Shown here: positions 19,531 through 28,149 of the stretch, piece by piece | Position numbering within the stretch: the first letter of the stretch is position 1 | How the letters are laid out: each line of letters starts with the position of its first letter | NCBI RefSeq assembly: GCF_036016755.1 | Contig: NZ_JAYXIH010000024.1 | Location: 1-64,000 of the forward strand | Direction of reading: 5' to 3' | DNA length: 64,000 nucleotides | From: Aurantimonas coralicida_A | GTDB taxonomy: Bacteria; Pseudomonadota; Alphaproteobacteria; Rhizobiales; Rhizobiaceae | The notes under the pieces: model-generated | Told to the model about the DNA's origin: nothing | The model's database searches: none | What the model saw: only the letters and a program-made list of their open reading frames with translations | Program-made: the position numbers and the translations under genes

Positions 19531-20678
19531 AACGTGAAGCGGCCTATCAGGCGGACAACGACGCCACGGCACACCGGCGCGTCGTCGTCGATCTGGGAAC
19601 GCGCTCCTACGACATCCTGATCGGCCCCGGCCTCATCGACGCGGCCGGCGAGGAGATCGCGCGCCGGCTGCCGGGCATTCGCGCCGCGGTGGTCACCGAC
19701 GAGACCGTCGCCGGCCTGCATCTGGAGCGTCTGTCGATCGCGCTGCGCGCCGCCGGCATCGACCATTCGACGATCGTCCTGCCGGCTGGCGAGACGACGA
19801 AATCCTTCGCGCACCTGACCCGGGTCGTCGACGAGGTGCTGGCGCAGCGCCTGGAGCGCGACGACGCGGTCATCGCCCTCGGTGGCGGCGTGATCGGCGA
19901 CCTCGCCGGCTTCGCCAGCGCGATCGTGCGGCGCGGCATGCGCTTCGTCCAGGTGCCGACCACGCTCCTCGCCCAGGTCGATTCGTCCGTCGGCGGCAAG
20001 ACCGGCATCAACTCGCCGCACGGCAAGAACCTCGTCGGGGCGTTCCATCAGCCGTCCCTCGTCCTCGCCGACACGGCTTTGCTCGACACGCTGTCGCCGC
20101 GCGAATTCGCGGCCGGATACGCCGAGCTCATCAAATACGGGCTGATTGACCGACCGGAATTCTTCGACTGGCTCGATCGCCACCGCGAAGCGGTCTTCGC
20201 CGGCGGCCCCGAGCGGGCGGACGCGATTCGGCAAAGCTGCGAGGCGAAGGCTGCCGTGGTGGCGGCGGACGAACGCGAGGACGGCAGCCGCGCGCTGCTG
20301 AATCTCGGCCACACCTTCGGCCACGCGCTGGAAGCCGCGGTCGGTTATGATTCGAGCCGGCTCGTGCATGGCGAGGGGGTCGCGATCGGCATGACGCTCG
20401 CCTACCGCTTCTCGGCCGAACTCGGTCTCTGCCCGGCCGAGGCCGCCGAGCGTTGCGAAGCGCATCTTCAGGCCGCCGGCCTGCCGACCCGGATCGGCGC
20501 GATCCCCGGCACGCCGCTCACCACCGCGCAGCTGATGGCCGGCATTGCCCAGGACAAGAAGGTCAAACGCGGCCGCCTGACCTTCATCCTGACCCGGGGC
20601 ATCGGCCAGGCGTTCGTGGAGTCCGCTGTCGCGCCGGCAGCCGTCGAAGCCTTTCTCGACCGGGAGAACGCCCGATGA
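19527..20678 (+). CDS. aroB: 3-Dehydroquinate synthase
   Basis: AroB turns DAHP into 3-dehydroquinate, the second step of the shikimate pathway, using NAD and a divalent metal. The protein has 383 residues. Clear marks are LPAGETTKSF, ALGGGVIGDLAGF, the substrate loop VPTTLLAQVDSSVGGKTGIN, and metal-ligand histidines in LNLGHTFGHALEA and LVHGEGVAIGM. It overlaps aroK upstream and the CorC-like gene downstream by four bases each. Confidence 0.97.
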   Translation: MKREAAYQADNDATAHRRVVVDLGTRSYDILIGPGLIDAAGEEIARRLPGIRAAVVTDETVAGLHLERLSIALRAAGIDHSTIVLPAGETTKSFAHLTRVVDEVLAQRLERDDAVIALGGGVIGDLAGFASAIVRRGMRFVQVPTTLLAQVDSSVGGKTGINSPHGKNLVGAFHQPSLVLADTALLDTLSPREFAAGYAELIKYGLIDRPEFFDWLDRHREAVFAGGPERADAIRQSCEAKAAVVAADEREDGSRALLNLGHTFGHALEAAVGYDSSRLVHGEGVAIGMTLAYRFSAELGLCPAEAAERCEAHLQAAGLPTRIGAIPGTPLTTAQLMAGIAQDKKVKRGRLTFILTRGIGQAFVESAVAPAAVEAFLDRENAR

Positions 20679-22162
20679 CCACCACCTTGTGGATTATGCT
20701 CGCCATCGTTCTGGTCCTGGTTTCGATATCGGCGTTTTTCTCAGGCTCCGAGACCGCCTTGACCGCCGTGTCGCGCGCGCGGCTGATGAGTTTCGAGAAG
20801 AACGGCGACCTGCGAGCCGGGATCGTGCAGCGGCTGATCGAGCAGAAGGATCGGCTGATCGGCGCGCTGCTGATCGGCAACAATCTCGTCAACATCCTCG
20901 CCTCGTCGCTGGCCACCACCGCTTTTCTCCAGCTCTTCGGGGAGGCCGGCGTCGTCTACGCGACCATCGCCATGACCATCATCGTCGTCATTTTCGGCGA
21001 GGTTCTGCCGAAATCGGCCGCGATCGCCCGGCCCGACGGGTTTTCGCTCGCCGTCGCCCGGCCGGTCTCGGTTATGGTCGCGCTGTTCGGGCCGTTGACC
21101 CGCATCGTCAACTGGATCGTCCGGCGCGTCCTCGCCATGTTCGGCGTCAGCCTGGAATCCGACGCCTCGCTGCTGACCGCCCACGAGGAACTGCGCGGCG
21201 CCGTCGAAGTGCTCCACCGCGAGGGCGCGCTCGTCAATGCCGACCGCAACCGGCTGGGCGGACTGCTCGACCTGCACGAGCTCGAAGTCTCCGACGTGAT
21301 GATCCACCGCACCGGGATGCGGCAAGTGAACGCCGATGACGGACCGGCCGAAATCGTCAAGCAGATCCTCGAAAGCCCTTACACCCGCTTGCCCGTGTGG
21401 CGTGGCCACTACGACAATATCGTTGGGGTGATTCACGCCAAGGATCTACTGCGCGCCCTGCATGACGTCGAAAACGACCCCGCCAAGGTGGACATCCTCA
21501 ATATCTGCACCGCCCCCTGGTTTGTGCCCGAGACGACGACGCTGCAGGACCAGCTCAACGCCTTTTTGCGCCGCAAGTCGCATTTCGCCATTGTCGTCGA
21601 CGAATATGGCGAGGTCGAAGGGCTGATCACGCTCGAAGACATTCTGGAAGAGATCGTCGGCAACATCGCCGACGAGCACGACATCGACATGCAGGGCGTC
21701 AAGATCGAGGCCGATGGCTCGGTCATCGTCGACGGCCAGGTGCCCATCCGCGACCTCAACCGGGCGCTGGACTGGAACCTGCCGGACGAGGAGGCGGTGA
21801 CGATCGCCGGGCTGGTCATCCATGAAACCCAGACGATCCCGGAAGAGCGGCAGGCCTTCACCTTCTTCCACAAGCGCTTCACCGTCCTCAAGCGCGAGAA
21901 GAACCGCATCGCCAAGCTGCGCATCCGACCGGCGACCGTGCTGGTGCCACCGAAAAAACTCGGCGGTCACGCAGCCGCGGCCGGCGCCTCGGCGCCGCTG
22001 CCGGAGACCGATGGCGACTTCGACGACGACTACGATATGTTCGAGAACGAAGCCGTCATATCGGCCGACGAGGCCGATGGCTCACCGGGCCCGGAAGGGC
22101 TGGAGGACAGCGCTGATCTACCGGCATCGGACAGCGAAGATTCAGACGATCGACGTGACTGA
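20675..22162 (+). CDS. CNNM/HlyC-CorC family membrane protein
   Basis: A 495-residue protein with an N-terminal DUF21 (CNNM) membrane domain of several helices (IMLAIVLVLVSISAFFSGSE at the start), a CBS-domain pair at about 205-330 (VMIHRTGMRQVN, HAKDLLRAL), and a C-terminal CorC_HlyC domain (DGQVPIRDLNRALDWNLP). Members of this family are linked to Mg2+/Co2+ export or homeostasis; the old name hemolysin is misleading. The acidic tail is probably disordered. The start at 20675 overlaps the aroB stop. An order aroK-aroB-CNNM is common in alphaproteobacteria. Confidence 0.9.
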   Translation: MTTTLWIMLAIVLVLVSISAFFSGSETALTAVSRARLMSFEKNGDLRAGIVQRLIEQKDRLIGALLIGNNLVNILASSLATTAFLQLFGEAGVVYATIAMTIIVVIFGEVLPKSAAIARPDGFSLAVARPVSVMVALFGPLTRIVNWIVRRVLAMFGVSLESDASLLTAHEELRGAVEVLHREGALVNADRNRLGGLLDLHELEVSDVMIHRTGMRQVNADDGPAEIVKQILESPYTRLPVWRGHYDNIVGVIHAKDLLRALHDVENDPAKVDILNICTAPWFVPETTTLQDQLNAFLRRKSHFAIVVDEYGEVEGLITLEDILEEIVGNIADEHDIDMQGVKIEADGSVIVDGQVPIRDLNRALDWNLPDEEAVTIAGLVIHETQTIPEERQAFTFFHKRFTVLKREKNRIAKLRIRPATVLVPPKKLGGHAAAAGASAPLPETDGDFDDDYDMFENEAVISADEADGSPGPEGLEDSADLPASDSEDSDDRRD

Positions 22163-22200
22163 TCCTCAGATCACTGCGATCTTTTGTCGCCGCGACCGAA

Positions 22201-22503
22201 TCAGCGCCGTGTCGCCTCGCCGGGCGCCGAGGCCTCGATCGCCAGTGCATGCACGCCGGAGGCCAATTGCTCCTTCAAAATCGCATTGACCGCCCGGTGG
22301 CGTTCGACGCGGCTCTTGCCGGCGAAGGCCTCGCTCACCAGTCTGACGCGGAAATGCGTGCCCCCGGAGCCGTCGAAGGTGGCGTCATCTCCACTTTCAG
22401 CATGATGATGGCCGGCGTGGAGATGGCTTTCGTCGATGACGGCCAGCGTCTCGGGCGCGAATGCCTCGGCCAGTTTCGTCTCGATTGTGGTCTTGATATT
22501 CAT
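22201..22503 (-). CDS. bolA: BolA family protein
   Basis: A 100-residue BolA protein. BolA proteins bind monothiol glutaredoxins and [2Fe-2S] clusters and take part in iron and stress control. The family pattern is seen in TKLAEAFAPETLAVIDESHLHAGHH, GTHFRVRLVSEAFAGKSRVERHRAVNAIL and the C-terminal GVHALAIEA. It is divergent from the J-domain gene, a conserved pairing in Rhizobiales. Confidence 0.94.
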   Translation of the reverse strand: MNIKTTIETKLAEAFAPETLAVIDESHLHAGHHHAESGDDATFDGSGGTHFRVRLVSEAFAGKSRVERHRAVNAILKEQLASGVHALAIEASAPGEATRR

Positions 22504-22649
22504 GGACGTCTTTGTCTCCTGAGGCCGATTTTCTGGCCGATTTCGGCCCCGTGAAGCTTGCGCGAAACCGCCGGACCCCTTGAGTTTCCGGCTTTTTCCG
22601 TTCTGTCAATTCTTGTTCGTTCGGGTGTAGGGCACCATAATCCACCGCA

Positions 22650-23270
22650 ATGAAGCTCGATTCAAAATATTTCGACGCGATCCGCGTCAAAGGCAAACGT
22701 GCCGCCGACAAGCCGCGCGCGCCCGAATGCGCGTGGGAAGGCTGCGACGAGGCCGGCATCTACAAGGCACCGATGGGTCGCGACCACGAGGGTCAGTATC
22801 TGCATTTCTGCGTCGACCACGTCCGGCAGTACAACAAGTCCTACAACTATTTTTCCGGTCTCGATGACAAGGACATCCAGCGCCACCTCAAGGATTCGCT
22901 GACCGGCGACCGCCCGACCTGGAAAATGGGCCACAGCGGCGCGGCCCCCGGCGACGCGGCAAAGGCGGCAACGGCCGCCCGCACCAAGCGCAGGAACGGG
23001 CGGACGCGGGACCCCTTCAACATCTTCACCGGCGAGGACGCCCCACCCCGGCCGCAAGCCCGGCGGACGAAGGTCCGCTCCCTGGAGGCCAAGGCGCTGA
23101 AGACGCTGGATCTGAGCCAGCAGGCGTCTGCGGAAGCCATTCGCGCGCGCTACAAGAACCTCGTCAAGCAGCTGCATCCCGATGCCAATGGCGGCGACCG
23201 CGGCACCGAAGATCGGTTGCGTGAAGTGATTCAAGCCTACAAGCTTTTGAAACAATCCGGATTTTGCTAG
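22650..23270 (+). CDS. J-domain protein (DnaJ-like)
   Basis: A 206-residue protein with a C-terminal J domain. The J domain lies at about 148-204, with the HPD signature in KQLHPDANGGDRGTEDRL, so it should stimulate an Hsp70 (DnaK). The N-terminal 80 residues have their own conserved pattern with a C-x5-C and a later C-x2-H (CAWEGCDEAGIYKAP, FCVDH), perhaps metal-binding, joined by a basic Ala-rich linker. Classic DnaJ G/F and zinc domains are absent. The gene sits between bolA and cobS as in many Rhizobiales. Confidence 0.88.
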   Translation: MKLDSKYFDAIRVKGKRAADKPRAPECAWEGCDEAGIYKAPMGRDHEGQYLHFCVDHVRQYNKSYNYFSGLDDKDIQRHLKDSLTGDRPTWKMGHSGAAPGDAAKAATAARTKRRNGRTRDPFNIFTGEDAPPRPQARRTKVRSLEAKALKTLDLSQQASAEAIRARYKNLVKQLHPDANGGDRGTEDRLREVIQAYKLLKQSGFC

Positions 23271-23303
23271 GCCATTCACGGCGGAGCTTGCAGCTTGCGC
23301 CGT

Positions 23304-23328
23304 GACGCCGGTCCTAAAGACCGGCGTC
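23304..23328 (+). terminator. Hairpin after the J-domain gene
   Basis: Perfect 10-bp stem GACGCCGGTC / GACCGGCGTC with a 5-base loop CTAAA, 33 bases past the J-domain stop. No T-run follows, so it may be a weak terminator or processing hairpin. Confidence 0.5.
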
Positions 23329-23373
23329 GTATTCAATTGTCACCGGGAAGGCCGTTGGGCGCCCGGCGGCATG

Positions 23374-23558
23374 GTATGGCAGATTTGACAGGGTCCGCGG
23401 CGAATCGCCCGAACGAGTGCCGGACCGTTGGAGGTATGATGAGTGCAGCGGAACAGGAAGTGGCCNGTATGGCAGATTTGACAGGGTCCGCGGCGAATCG
23501 CCCGAACGAGTGCCGGACCGTTGGAGGTATGATGAGTGCAGCGGAACAGGAAGTGGCC
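23374..23558. repeat. 92-bp direct duplication around a single N (assembly join)
   Basis: Bases 23374-23465 and 23467-23558 are identical over 92 bases and are separated by one N at 23466. Both copies carry the cobS SD and start region. This is what two overlapping contig ends placed side by side look like, so the true sequence most likely has one copy. Confidence 0.85.
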
Positions 23559-24518
23559 GGCCTGCCGGACACCACGATCTCCGTCCGCGAAACCTTCGGT
23601 TTCGAAAGCGACCTGACCGTCCCAGCCTATTCGAAGAGCGACCTCCACGTTCCCGAGCTGGACCCCGATTACATCTTTGACAAGCCGACGACGCTGGCGA
23701 TCCTGGCAGGCTTCGCCAAGAACCGCCGCGTCATGGTGTCGGGCTATCACGGCACCGGCAAGTCGACGCATATCGAGCAAGTGGCCGCGCGGCTGAACTG
23801 GCCCTGCGTGCGCGTCAATCTCGACAGCCATGTCAGCCGCATCGACCTGGTCGGCAAGGATGCGATCGTCGTGCGCGACGGCATGCAGGTCACCGAGTTT
23901 CGCGAAGGCATCCTGCCCTGGGCCTATCAGCACAATGTCGCGCTGGTCTTCGACGAATACGACGCCGGCCGCCCGGACGTGATGTTCGTCATCCAGCGGG
24001 TGCTGGAATCCTCCGGCCGCCTGACGCTGCTCGACCAGAGCCGCGTGGTGCGCCCGCATCCCGCCTTCCGGCTGTTCGCGACCGCCAACACCGTCGGCCT
24101 CGGCGATACGACCGGGCTCTATCACGGCACTCAGCAGATCAACCAGGCGCAGATGGACCGCTGGTCGATCGTCACGACGCTGAACTACCTGCCGCACGAC
24201 AACGAGGTCGGCATCGTCGTCTCCAAGGCGAAAAGCTATAATTCGAAGGAGGGACGCGAGACCGTCTCCAAGATGGTGCGCGTCGCCGACCTCACCCGCT
24301 CGGCCTTCGTCAATGGCGATCTGTCGACGGTGATGAGCCCGCGCACGGTGATCACCTGGGCCGAGAACGCCGAGATTTTCGGCGACCTCGGCTTCGCCTT
24401 CCGGCTGACCTTCCTCAACAAATGCGACGATCTGGAACGCGCGCTCGTCGCGGAATTCTACCAGCGCGCCTTCGGCGAGGAACTGCCGGAAAGCGCGGCG
24501 AATATCGTGTTGGACTGA
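23532..24518 (+). CDS. cobS: Cobaltochelatase subunit CobS
   Basis: CobS is the AAA+ ATPase subunit of aerobic cobaltochelatase (CobNST), which inserts cobalt into hydrogenobyrinic acid a,c-diamide. The protein has 328 residues. Walker A is GYHGTGKST (71-79), Walker B is ALVFDEYDAGRPDVMF, and the sensor region is LFATANTVGLGD. The ATG at 23532 has GGAGG four bases ahead; the ATG three bases upstream is too close to the SD. An identical start region lies upstream at 23437-23442 because of the duplicated segment. Upstream in-frame extension is not real. Confidence 0.95.
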   Translation: MSAAEQEVAGLPDTTISVRETFGFESDLTVPAYSKSDLHVPELDPDYIFDKPTTLAILAGFAKNRRVMVSGYHGTGKSTHIEQVAARLNWPCVRVNLDSHVSRIDLVGKDAIVVRDGMQVTEFREGILPWAYQHNVALVFDEYDAGRPDVMFVIQRVLESSGRLTLLDQSRVVRPHPAFRLFATANTVGLGDTTGLYHGTQQINQAQMDRWSIVTTLNYLPHDNEVGIVVSKAKSYNSKEGRETVSKMVRVADLTRSAFVNGDLSTVMSPRTVITWAENAEIFGDLGFAFRLTFLNKCDDLERALVAEFYQRAFGEELPESAANIVLD

Positions 24519-24531
24519 CGGACGGACGGCC

Positions 24532-24627
24532 ATGGCCCGCATCGGCGACAACCAGCGCCCCGCATCGCAGAAATCCGTCGACCGGGAGCCATTCCGGTGC
24601 GCCAACACACCGAATAGTGTGGGCTGA
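24532..24627 (+). pseudogene. Remnant copy of the cobT 5' end
   Basis: Bases 24532-24603 match the first 72 bases of cobT (25136-25207) with five mismatches, keep the cobT frame, then diverge and stop at TGA 24625-24627 after 31 codons. The TGA overlaps the hicA ATG by one base. This is the left copy of a duplicated target flanking the hicAB insertion. It lies 13 bases after the cobS stop, where cobT would normally begin, and could still be translated as a leader peptide. Confidence 0.8.
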
Positions 24628-24869
24628 TGGGAAAAACCATCGAGAAGATGCGTGCCAACCCCAAGGCCGATTGGCGAATTCGTGATGTTGAAAAAGCATG
24701 TCGCGAGGCCGGCGCGAAGTTTGCGGCTCCGCCGGGCGGTGGGTCGCATTTTTACGTCAAGATGGACGGGAAGCGGGATCGGCTGACAGTGCCCGCGCAC
24801 AAACCGATCAAGCCACACTATATTCGCCAATTGATACGTTACCTTCAGAACCCAGATACCGAGTTGTGA
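24627..24869 (+). CDS. hicA: HicA-type mRNA interferase toxin
   Basis: An 80-residue HicA-like toxin; HicA proteins are small double-stranded-RNA-binding-fold RNases that cleave mRNA. The catalytic-His strand is present in GGGSHFYVKMDGK, followed by LTVPAHKPIKPHYIRQLIRY, typical of the family. The start overlaps the stop of the cobT remnant (TGATG) and its own stop overlaps hicB in the same way, so all are translationally coupled. Base composition looks less GC-rich than cobS and cobT, which fits acquisition. Confidence 0.85.
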   Translation: MGKTIEKMRANPKADWRIRDVEKACREAGAKFAAPPGGGSHFYVKMDGKRDRLTVPAHKPIKPHYIRQLIRYLQNPDTEL

Positions 24870-25132
24870 TGATGGCAAATTTCAAACATGCCGACGGCAC
24901 GGCGTTCCGGCCGGAAGCCTATACGGTGACGGTAACACCGCTTTCTGAGGATGATGGCGGTGGATTCCTCGCAACGATCCCTGATTTGCCGGGGTGCATG
25001 GGCGATGGCGAGACTGAAATGGAAGCGATCTTGGACGTGAGATCCGCCGCCTTGTGCTGGATCGAAGGCGCTCTCGCCGACGGAGAGGATATCCCCACTC
25101 CATCCCGGCGGGCGCTCGAAGCCGCCGAGTAG
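24869..25132 (+). CDS. hicB: HicB-type antitoxin
   Basis: An 87-residue HicB-like antitoxin with the partial RNase H-like fold: YTVTVTPLSEDDGGGFLATI, PDLPGCMGDGETEMEA, then a helix AALCWIEGALADGEDIPTPS. It neutralises HicA by binding. The C-terminus stops at SRRALEAAE with no ribbon-helix-helix or HTH domain, so autoregulation by this protein alone is unlikely. The ATG overlaps the hicA stop by one base; cobT begins three bases after its stop. Confidence 0.85.
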   Translation: MMANFKHADGTAFRPEAYTVTVTPLSEDDGGGFLATIPDLPGCMGDGETEMEAILDVRSAALCWIEGALADGEDIPTPSRRALEAAE

Positions 25133-25135
25133 ACC

Positions 25136-27046
25136 ATGGCCCGCATCGGCGACAACCAGCGCCCCGCATCGCATAAGCCCGTCGACCGGGAGCCGTTCCG
25201 GCGCGCCGTCTCGGGATGCCTGCGTGCCATCGCCGGCGATCCCGAACTCGAAGTCACCTACGCTTCCGAGCGGCCGGGGCTGTCCGGCGCGCGCGCGCGC
25301 TTGCCCGAACTGCCCAAGCGCGCCACCCGGAACGACCTTGCCGTCACCCGCGGCCTTGCCGACGCGATGGCGCTGCGCAAGGCGCGCCACGACACCAAGC
25401 TGCATGCCAGCCTGTCCCCCGAGGGCAAGGCCGCGCGGGCCGTCTACGACGCCGTCGAGCAGGCCCGCTGCGAGGCGATCGGCGCCAAGGCCATGCAGGG
25501 CGTCGGCGACAACCTCGCCGCCATGCTCGAGGACAAATATGTCCGCTCCAACCTCACCGACGTGACCGACCGGACCGACGCGCCGATCGAGGACGCGGTC
25601 GCGCTGATGGTACGCGAGAAGCTGACCGGCCGGCCGGTGCCCAAGAGCGCGCGGGCGCTGGTCGACGTCTGGCGCGACTTCGTCGACGGCAAGGCCGGTG
25701 AAAAATTCGACCGACTGACGGAAACCGTCGGCGATCAGGAAGATTTCGCTCGCGCCATGCGCGACATGCTCGTCTCGCTGGAGATGGCCGAAAAGCTCGG
25801 CGACGAGAACGAGAGCGAGGAAAGCGACGAGGACGAAGAGCAGGGCGACAGCCAGACCCGTGATTCGGAAGACGGCGGCTCGGAGAAGGAAAGCGGCACC
25901 GACGAGGCCGAGGCGCAGGAGAGCGAGACCGAGGGCGAGAACCAAGACGCGGCGGAAGCCGAATCGTCGGAAACCAGCGCCGAGGATCCGACCGACGACG
26001 ACAGCCAGGACGCCGAAACCCCCGGCGATTCGCGGCGACCGAACCAGCCGCTGAACAATTCCAGCCTCGCCGCCGACTACAAGGTGTTCTCCCAGGCCTT
26101 CGACGAAATGATCGGCGCCGAGGAGCTGTGCGACGAGGCCGAGCTCGACCGGTTGCGCTCGTTTCTCGACAAGCAGCTCGCGGCGCTCCAAGGTGTTGTC
26201 GGGCGCCTCGCCAACCGCCTGCAGCGCCGCCTGATGGCGCAGCAGAACCGGTCGTGGGATTTCGATCTCGAGGAAGGCTACCTCGACAGCGCCAGGCTGC
26301 ACCGCCTGGTCATCGATCCCATGCAGCCGCTCTCCTACAAGATGGAGCGCGACACCGACTTCCGCGACACGATCGTCACGCTGCTGATCGACAATTCCGG
26401 TTCGATGCGCGGCCGGCCGATCACCGTCGCGGCAACCTGCGCCGACATTCTCGCCCGTACGCTGGAGCGGTGCGGCGTCAAGGTCGAGGTGCTCGGCTTC
26501 ACCACCCGCGCCTGGAAGGGCGGCCAGTCGCGCGAGACGTGGCTGAAGGCGGGCAAGCCGGCCAAGCCCGGCCGCCTCAACGATCTCAGGCACATCATCT
26601 ACAAATCCGCCGATTCGCCCTGGCGCCGGGCGCGGCGCAATCTCGGCCTGATGATGCGCGAGGGGCTGCTCAAGGAGAACATCGACGGCGAGGCGCTGAT
26701 CTGGGCGCACAACCGCCTGCTGGCGCGGCCCGAGCAGCGGCGCATTTTGATGATGATCTCGGACGGCGCGCCGGTCGACGATTCGACGCTGTCGGTCAAT
26801 CCGGGCAATTATCTGGAACGGCATCTGCGCGCGGTGATCGAGGAGATCGAGACACGCTCGTCGGTCGAGCTGCTCGCCATCGGCATCGGTCACGACGTCA
26901 CCCGCTACTATCGCCGGGCGGTGACCATCGTCGACGCCGAGGAGCTGGCCGGCGCGATGACCGAACAGCTCGCCGATCTCTTCGAGGACGAAAGCCGCGG
27001 CCGGAAGCCCCCGCGCCGCAAGGTCGCGGCCGGCGGACGGTATTGA
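25136..27046 (+). CDS. cobT: Cobaltochelatase subunit CobT
   Basis: CobT forms the chaperone ring with CobS in the aerobic cobalt chelatase. The protein has 636 residues. The N-terminal helical region runs to about 215, followed by a strongly acidic, Glu/Asp/Ser-rich linker (about 220-305), then a C-terminal von Willebrand A domain with the MIDAS motif DNSGSMRG near residue 420 and LMMISDGAPVDDSTL. The ATG has no good SD now that hicAB sits directly upstream. CobN is not in the window. Confidence 0.96.
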   Translation: MARIGDNQRPASHKPVDREPFRRAVSGCLRAIAGDPELEVTYASERPGLSGARARLPELPKRATRNDLAVTRGLADAMALRKARHDTKLHASLSPEGKAARAVYDAVEQARCEAIGAKAMQGVGDNLAAMLEDKYVRSNLTDVTDRTDAPIEDAVALMVREKLTGRPVPKSARALVDVWRDFVDGKAGEKFDRLTETVGDQEDFARAMRDMLVSLEMAEKLGDENESEESDEDEEQGDSQTRDSEDGGSEKESGTDEAEAQESETEGENQDAAEAESSETSAEDPTDDDSQDAETPGDSRRPNQPLNNSSLAADYKVFSQAFDEMIGAEELCDEAELDRLRSFLDKQLAALQGVVGRLANRLQRRLMAQQNRSWDFDLEEGYLDSARLHRLVIDPMQPLSYKMERDTDFRDTIVTLLIDNSGSMRGRPITVAATCADILARTLERCGVKVEVLGFTTRAWKGGQSRETWLKAGKPAKPGRLNDLRHIIYKSADSPWRRARRNLGLMMREGLLKENIDGEALIWAHNRLLARPEQRRILMMISDGAPVDDSTLSVNPGNYLERHLRAVIEEIETRSSVELLAIGIGHDVTRYYRRAVTIVDAEELAGAMTEQLADLFEDESRGRKPPRRKVAAGGRY

Positions 27047-28149
27047 TGGCTCTATCGCAAGGCAGAGCGCGGTTCCTTGCGTCGCTTGTCGTGCTTGCGG
27101 CGCTGATGACGCCCGGCCAAGCGACGGAGGCGGAATCGATCGACGTCTCCGCCAAACCGATTGCCCACTTCGGCAAGGATTCCGCCTCGGGTCGTTACGG
27201 CGACCTCGATTTCGTCGGCGGCTTCGAATTCTGGTCGCGCGCCAGCCGCCTCAAGGGTGTCTCGGCGATCCGCCTGCTGGACGGCGGCGAGCGGTTCCTC
27301 GCCGTCACCGACACCGGCAACTGGTTCGCCGGCCGCATCGAGCGGGATGCCTCCGGCCGGCCGACAGGCTTTGGCGATGCCGTGATCGCGCCGCTTCTCG
27401 GTCCCGACGGCCAGCCGATGCGCGGCAAAATCGCCGCCGACGCCGAATCGCTGTCGATCGACGGCGACCGCGTGTTCGTCGGTTTCGAGCGCGATCACCG
27501 AATCTATGTCTACAAGAACCCGCGCGCGCCATTCGGCGAAACGGCCCGCGAAATCCCCTTGCCCCTCCCCCGGCACGAGTTGCGGACCAATCGCGGCATC
27601 GAGACGATCGCCACCGCCCCCGCCAAAAGCCCGCTTGCCGGCGCGCGGATCGCCATCGCGGAGCGGTCCATCGATCCCGACGGCAATCTCTTCGCGGCGA
27701 TCTTCGACGGCGCCTCGAACGGTGTCTTCAAGGTCCGCAAGGACGCCGACTGGGACGCCTCCGACGGCGCTTTCCTCCCGGGTGGCGACCTCCTGCTGCT
27801 CGAACGCCGCTACCAAGGCTTCATGGGTGGCCTCGGCATCCGGATCCGCCGGATCGCCGGAGCGAGCATCCGGCCCGGTGCGCTCGTCGACGGTCCGGTA
27901 CTCATGGAAGCCGATCTGTCGGACGAGATCGACAATATGGAAGGGCTGGACGTCTGGATCGATGCCGAGGGCGGCACCAGGCTCACCCTCGTTTCCGACG
28001 ATAACGGCTCGATCTTCCAGCGCAATCTGCTCTTGGAGTTTCGTCTGCCGATCAGCCCGCGCCGATCAACTGATCAGCCGCGCTCGTCCGGTGTCCCTCA
28101 GGCCTGCGCGGTCCGATACGGCATGAACTGCTGCATGATGACCCGGTAG
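27046..28149 (+). CDS. Exported esterase-like activity of phytase family protein
   Basis: A 367-residue exported protein of the family known as esterase-like activity of phytase (a beta-propeller fold). It has a signal peptide (FLASLVVLAALMTPGQATEA) and propeller-like blades such as FVGGFEFWSRASRLKGVSAI, AESLSIDGDRVFVGFERDHRIYVY and NMEGLDVWIDAEGGTRLTLVSDDNG. No phytase activity can be claimed. Its ATG overlaps the cobT stop (TGATG). The last 17 residues run into the convergent transporter gene (52-bp overlap) and look unlike the family (CAVRYGMNCCMMTR), so the natural stop may have been lost. Confidence 0.8.
   Translation: MALSQGRARFLASLVVLAALMTPGQATEAESIDVSAKPIAHFGKDSASGRYGDLDFVGGFEFWSRASRLKGVSAIRLLDGGERFLAVTDTGNWFAGRIERDASGRPTGFGDAVIAPLLGPDGQPMRGKIAADAESLSIDGDRVFVGFERDHRIYVYKNPRAPFGETAREIPLPLPRHELRTNRGIETIATAPAKSPLAGARIAIAERSIDPDGNLFAAIFDGASNGVFKVRKDADWDASDGAFLPGGDLLLLERRYQGFMGGLGIRIRRIAGASIRPGALVDGPVLMEADLSDEIDNMEGLDVWIDAEGGTRLTLVSDDNGSIFQRNLLLEFRLPISPRRSTDQPRSSGVPQACAVRYGMNCCMMTR

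Noticed and set aside
20453..20674. In-frame extension of the CNNM/CorC gene into aroB
   Set aside because: This part is the out-of-frame 3' end of aroB; the ATG at 20675 is coupled to the aroB stop and opens with the membrane helix.
22650..23270. Full DnaJ chaperone
   Set aside because: The J domain is at the C-terminus and the G/F and zinc regions of DnaJ are missing, so it is a J-domain protein only.
24845..26893. 682-codon minus-strand open frame opposite hicB/cobT
   Set aside because: Antisense shadow; cobT is clearly the coding strand with family motifs throughout.
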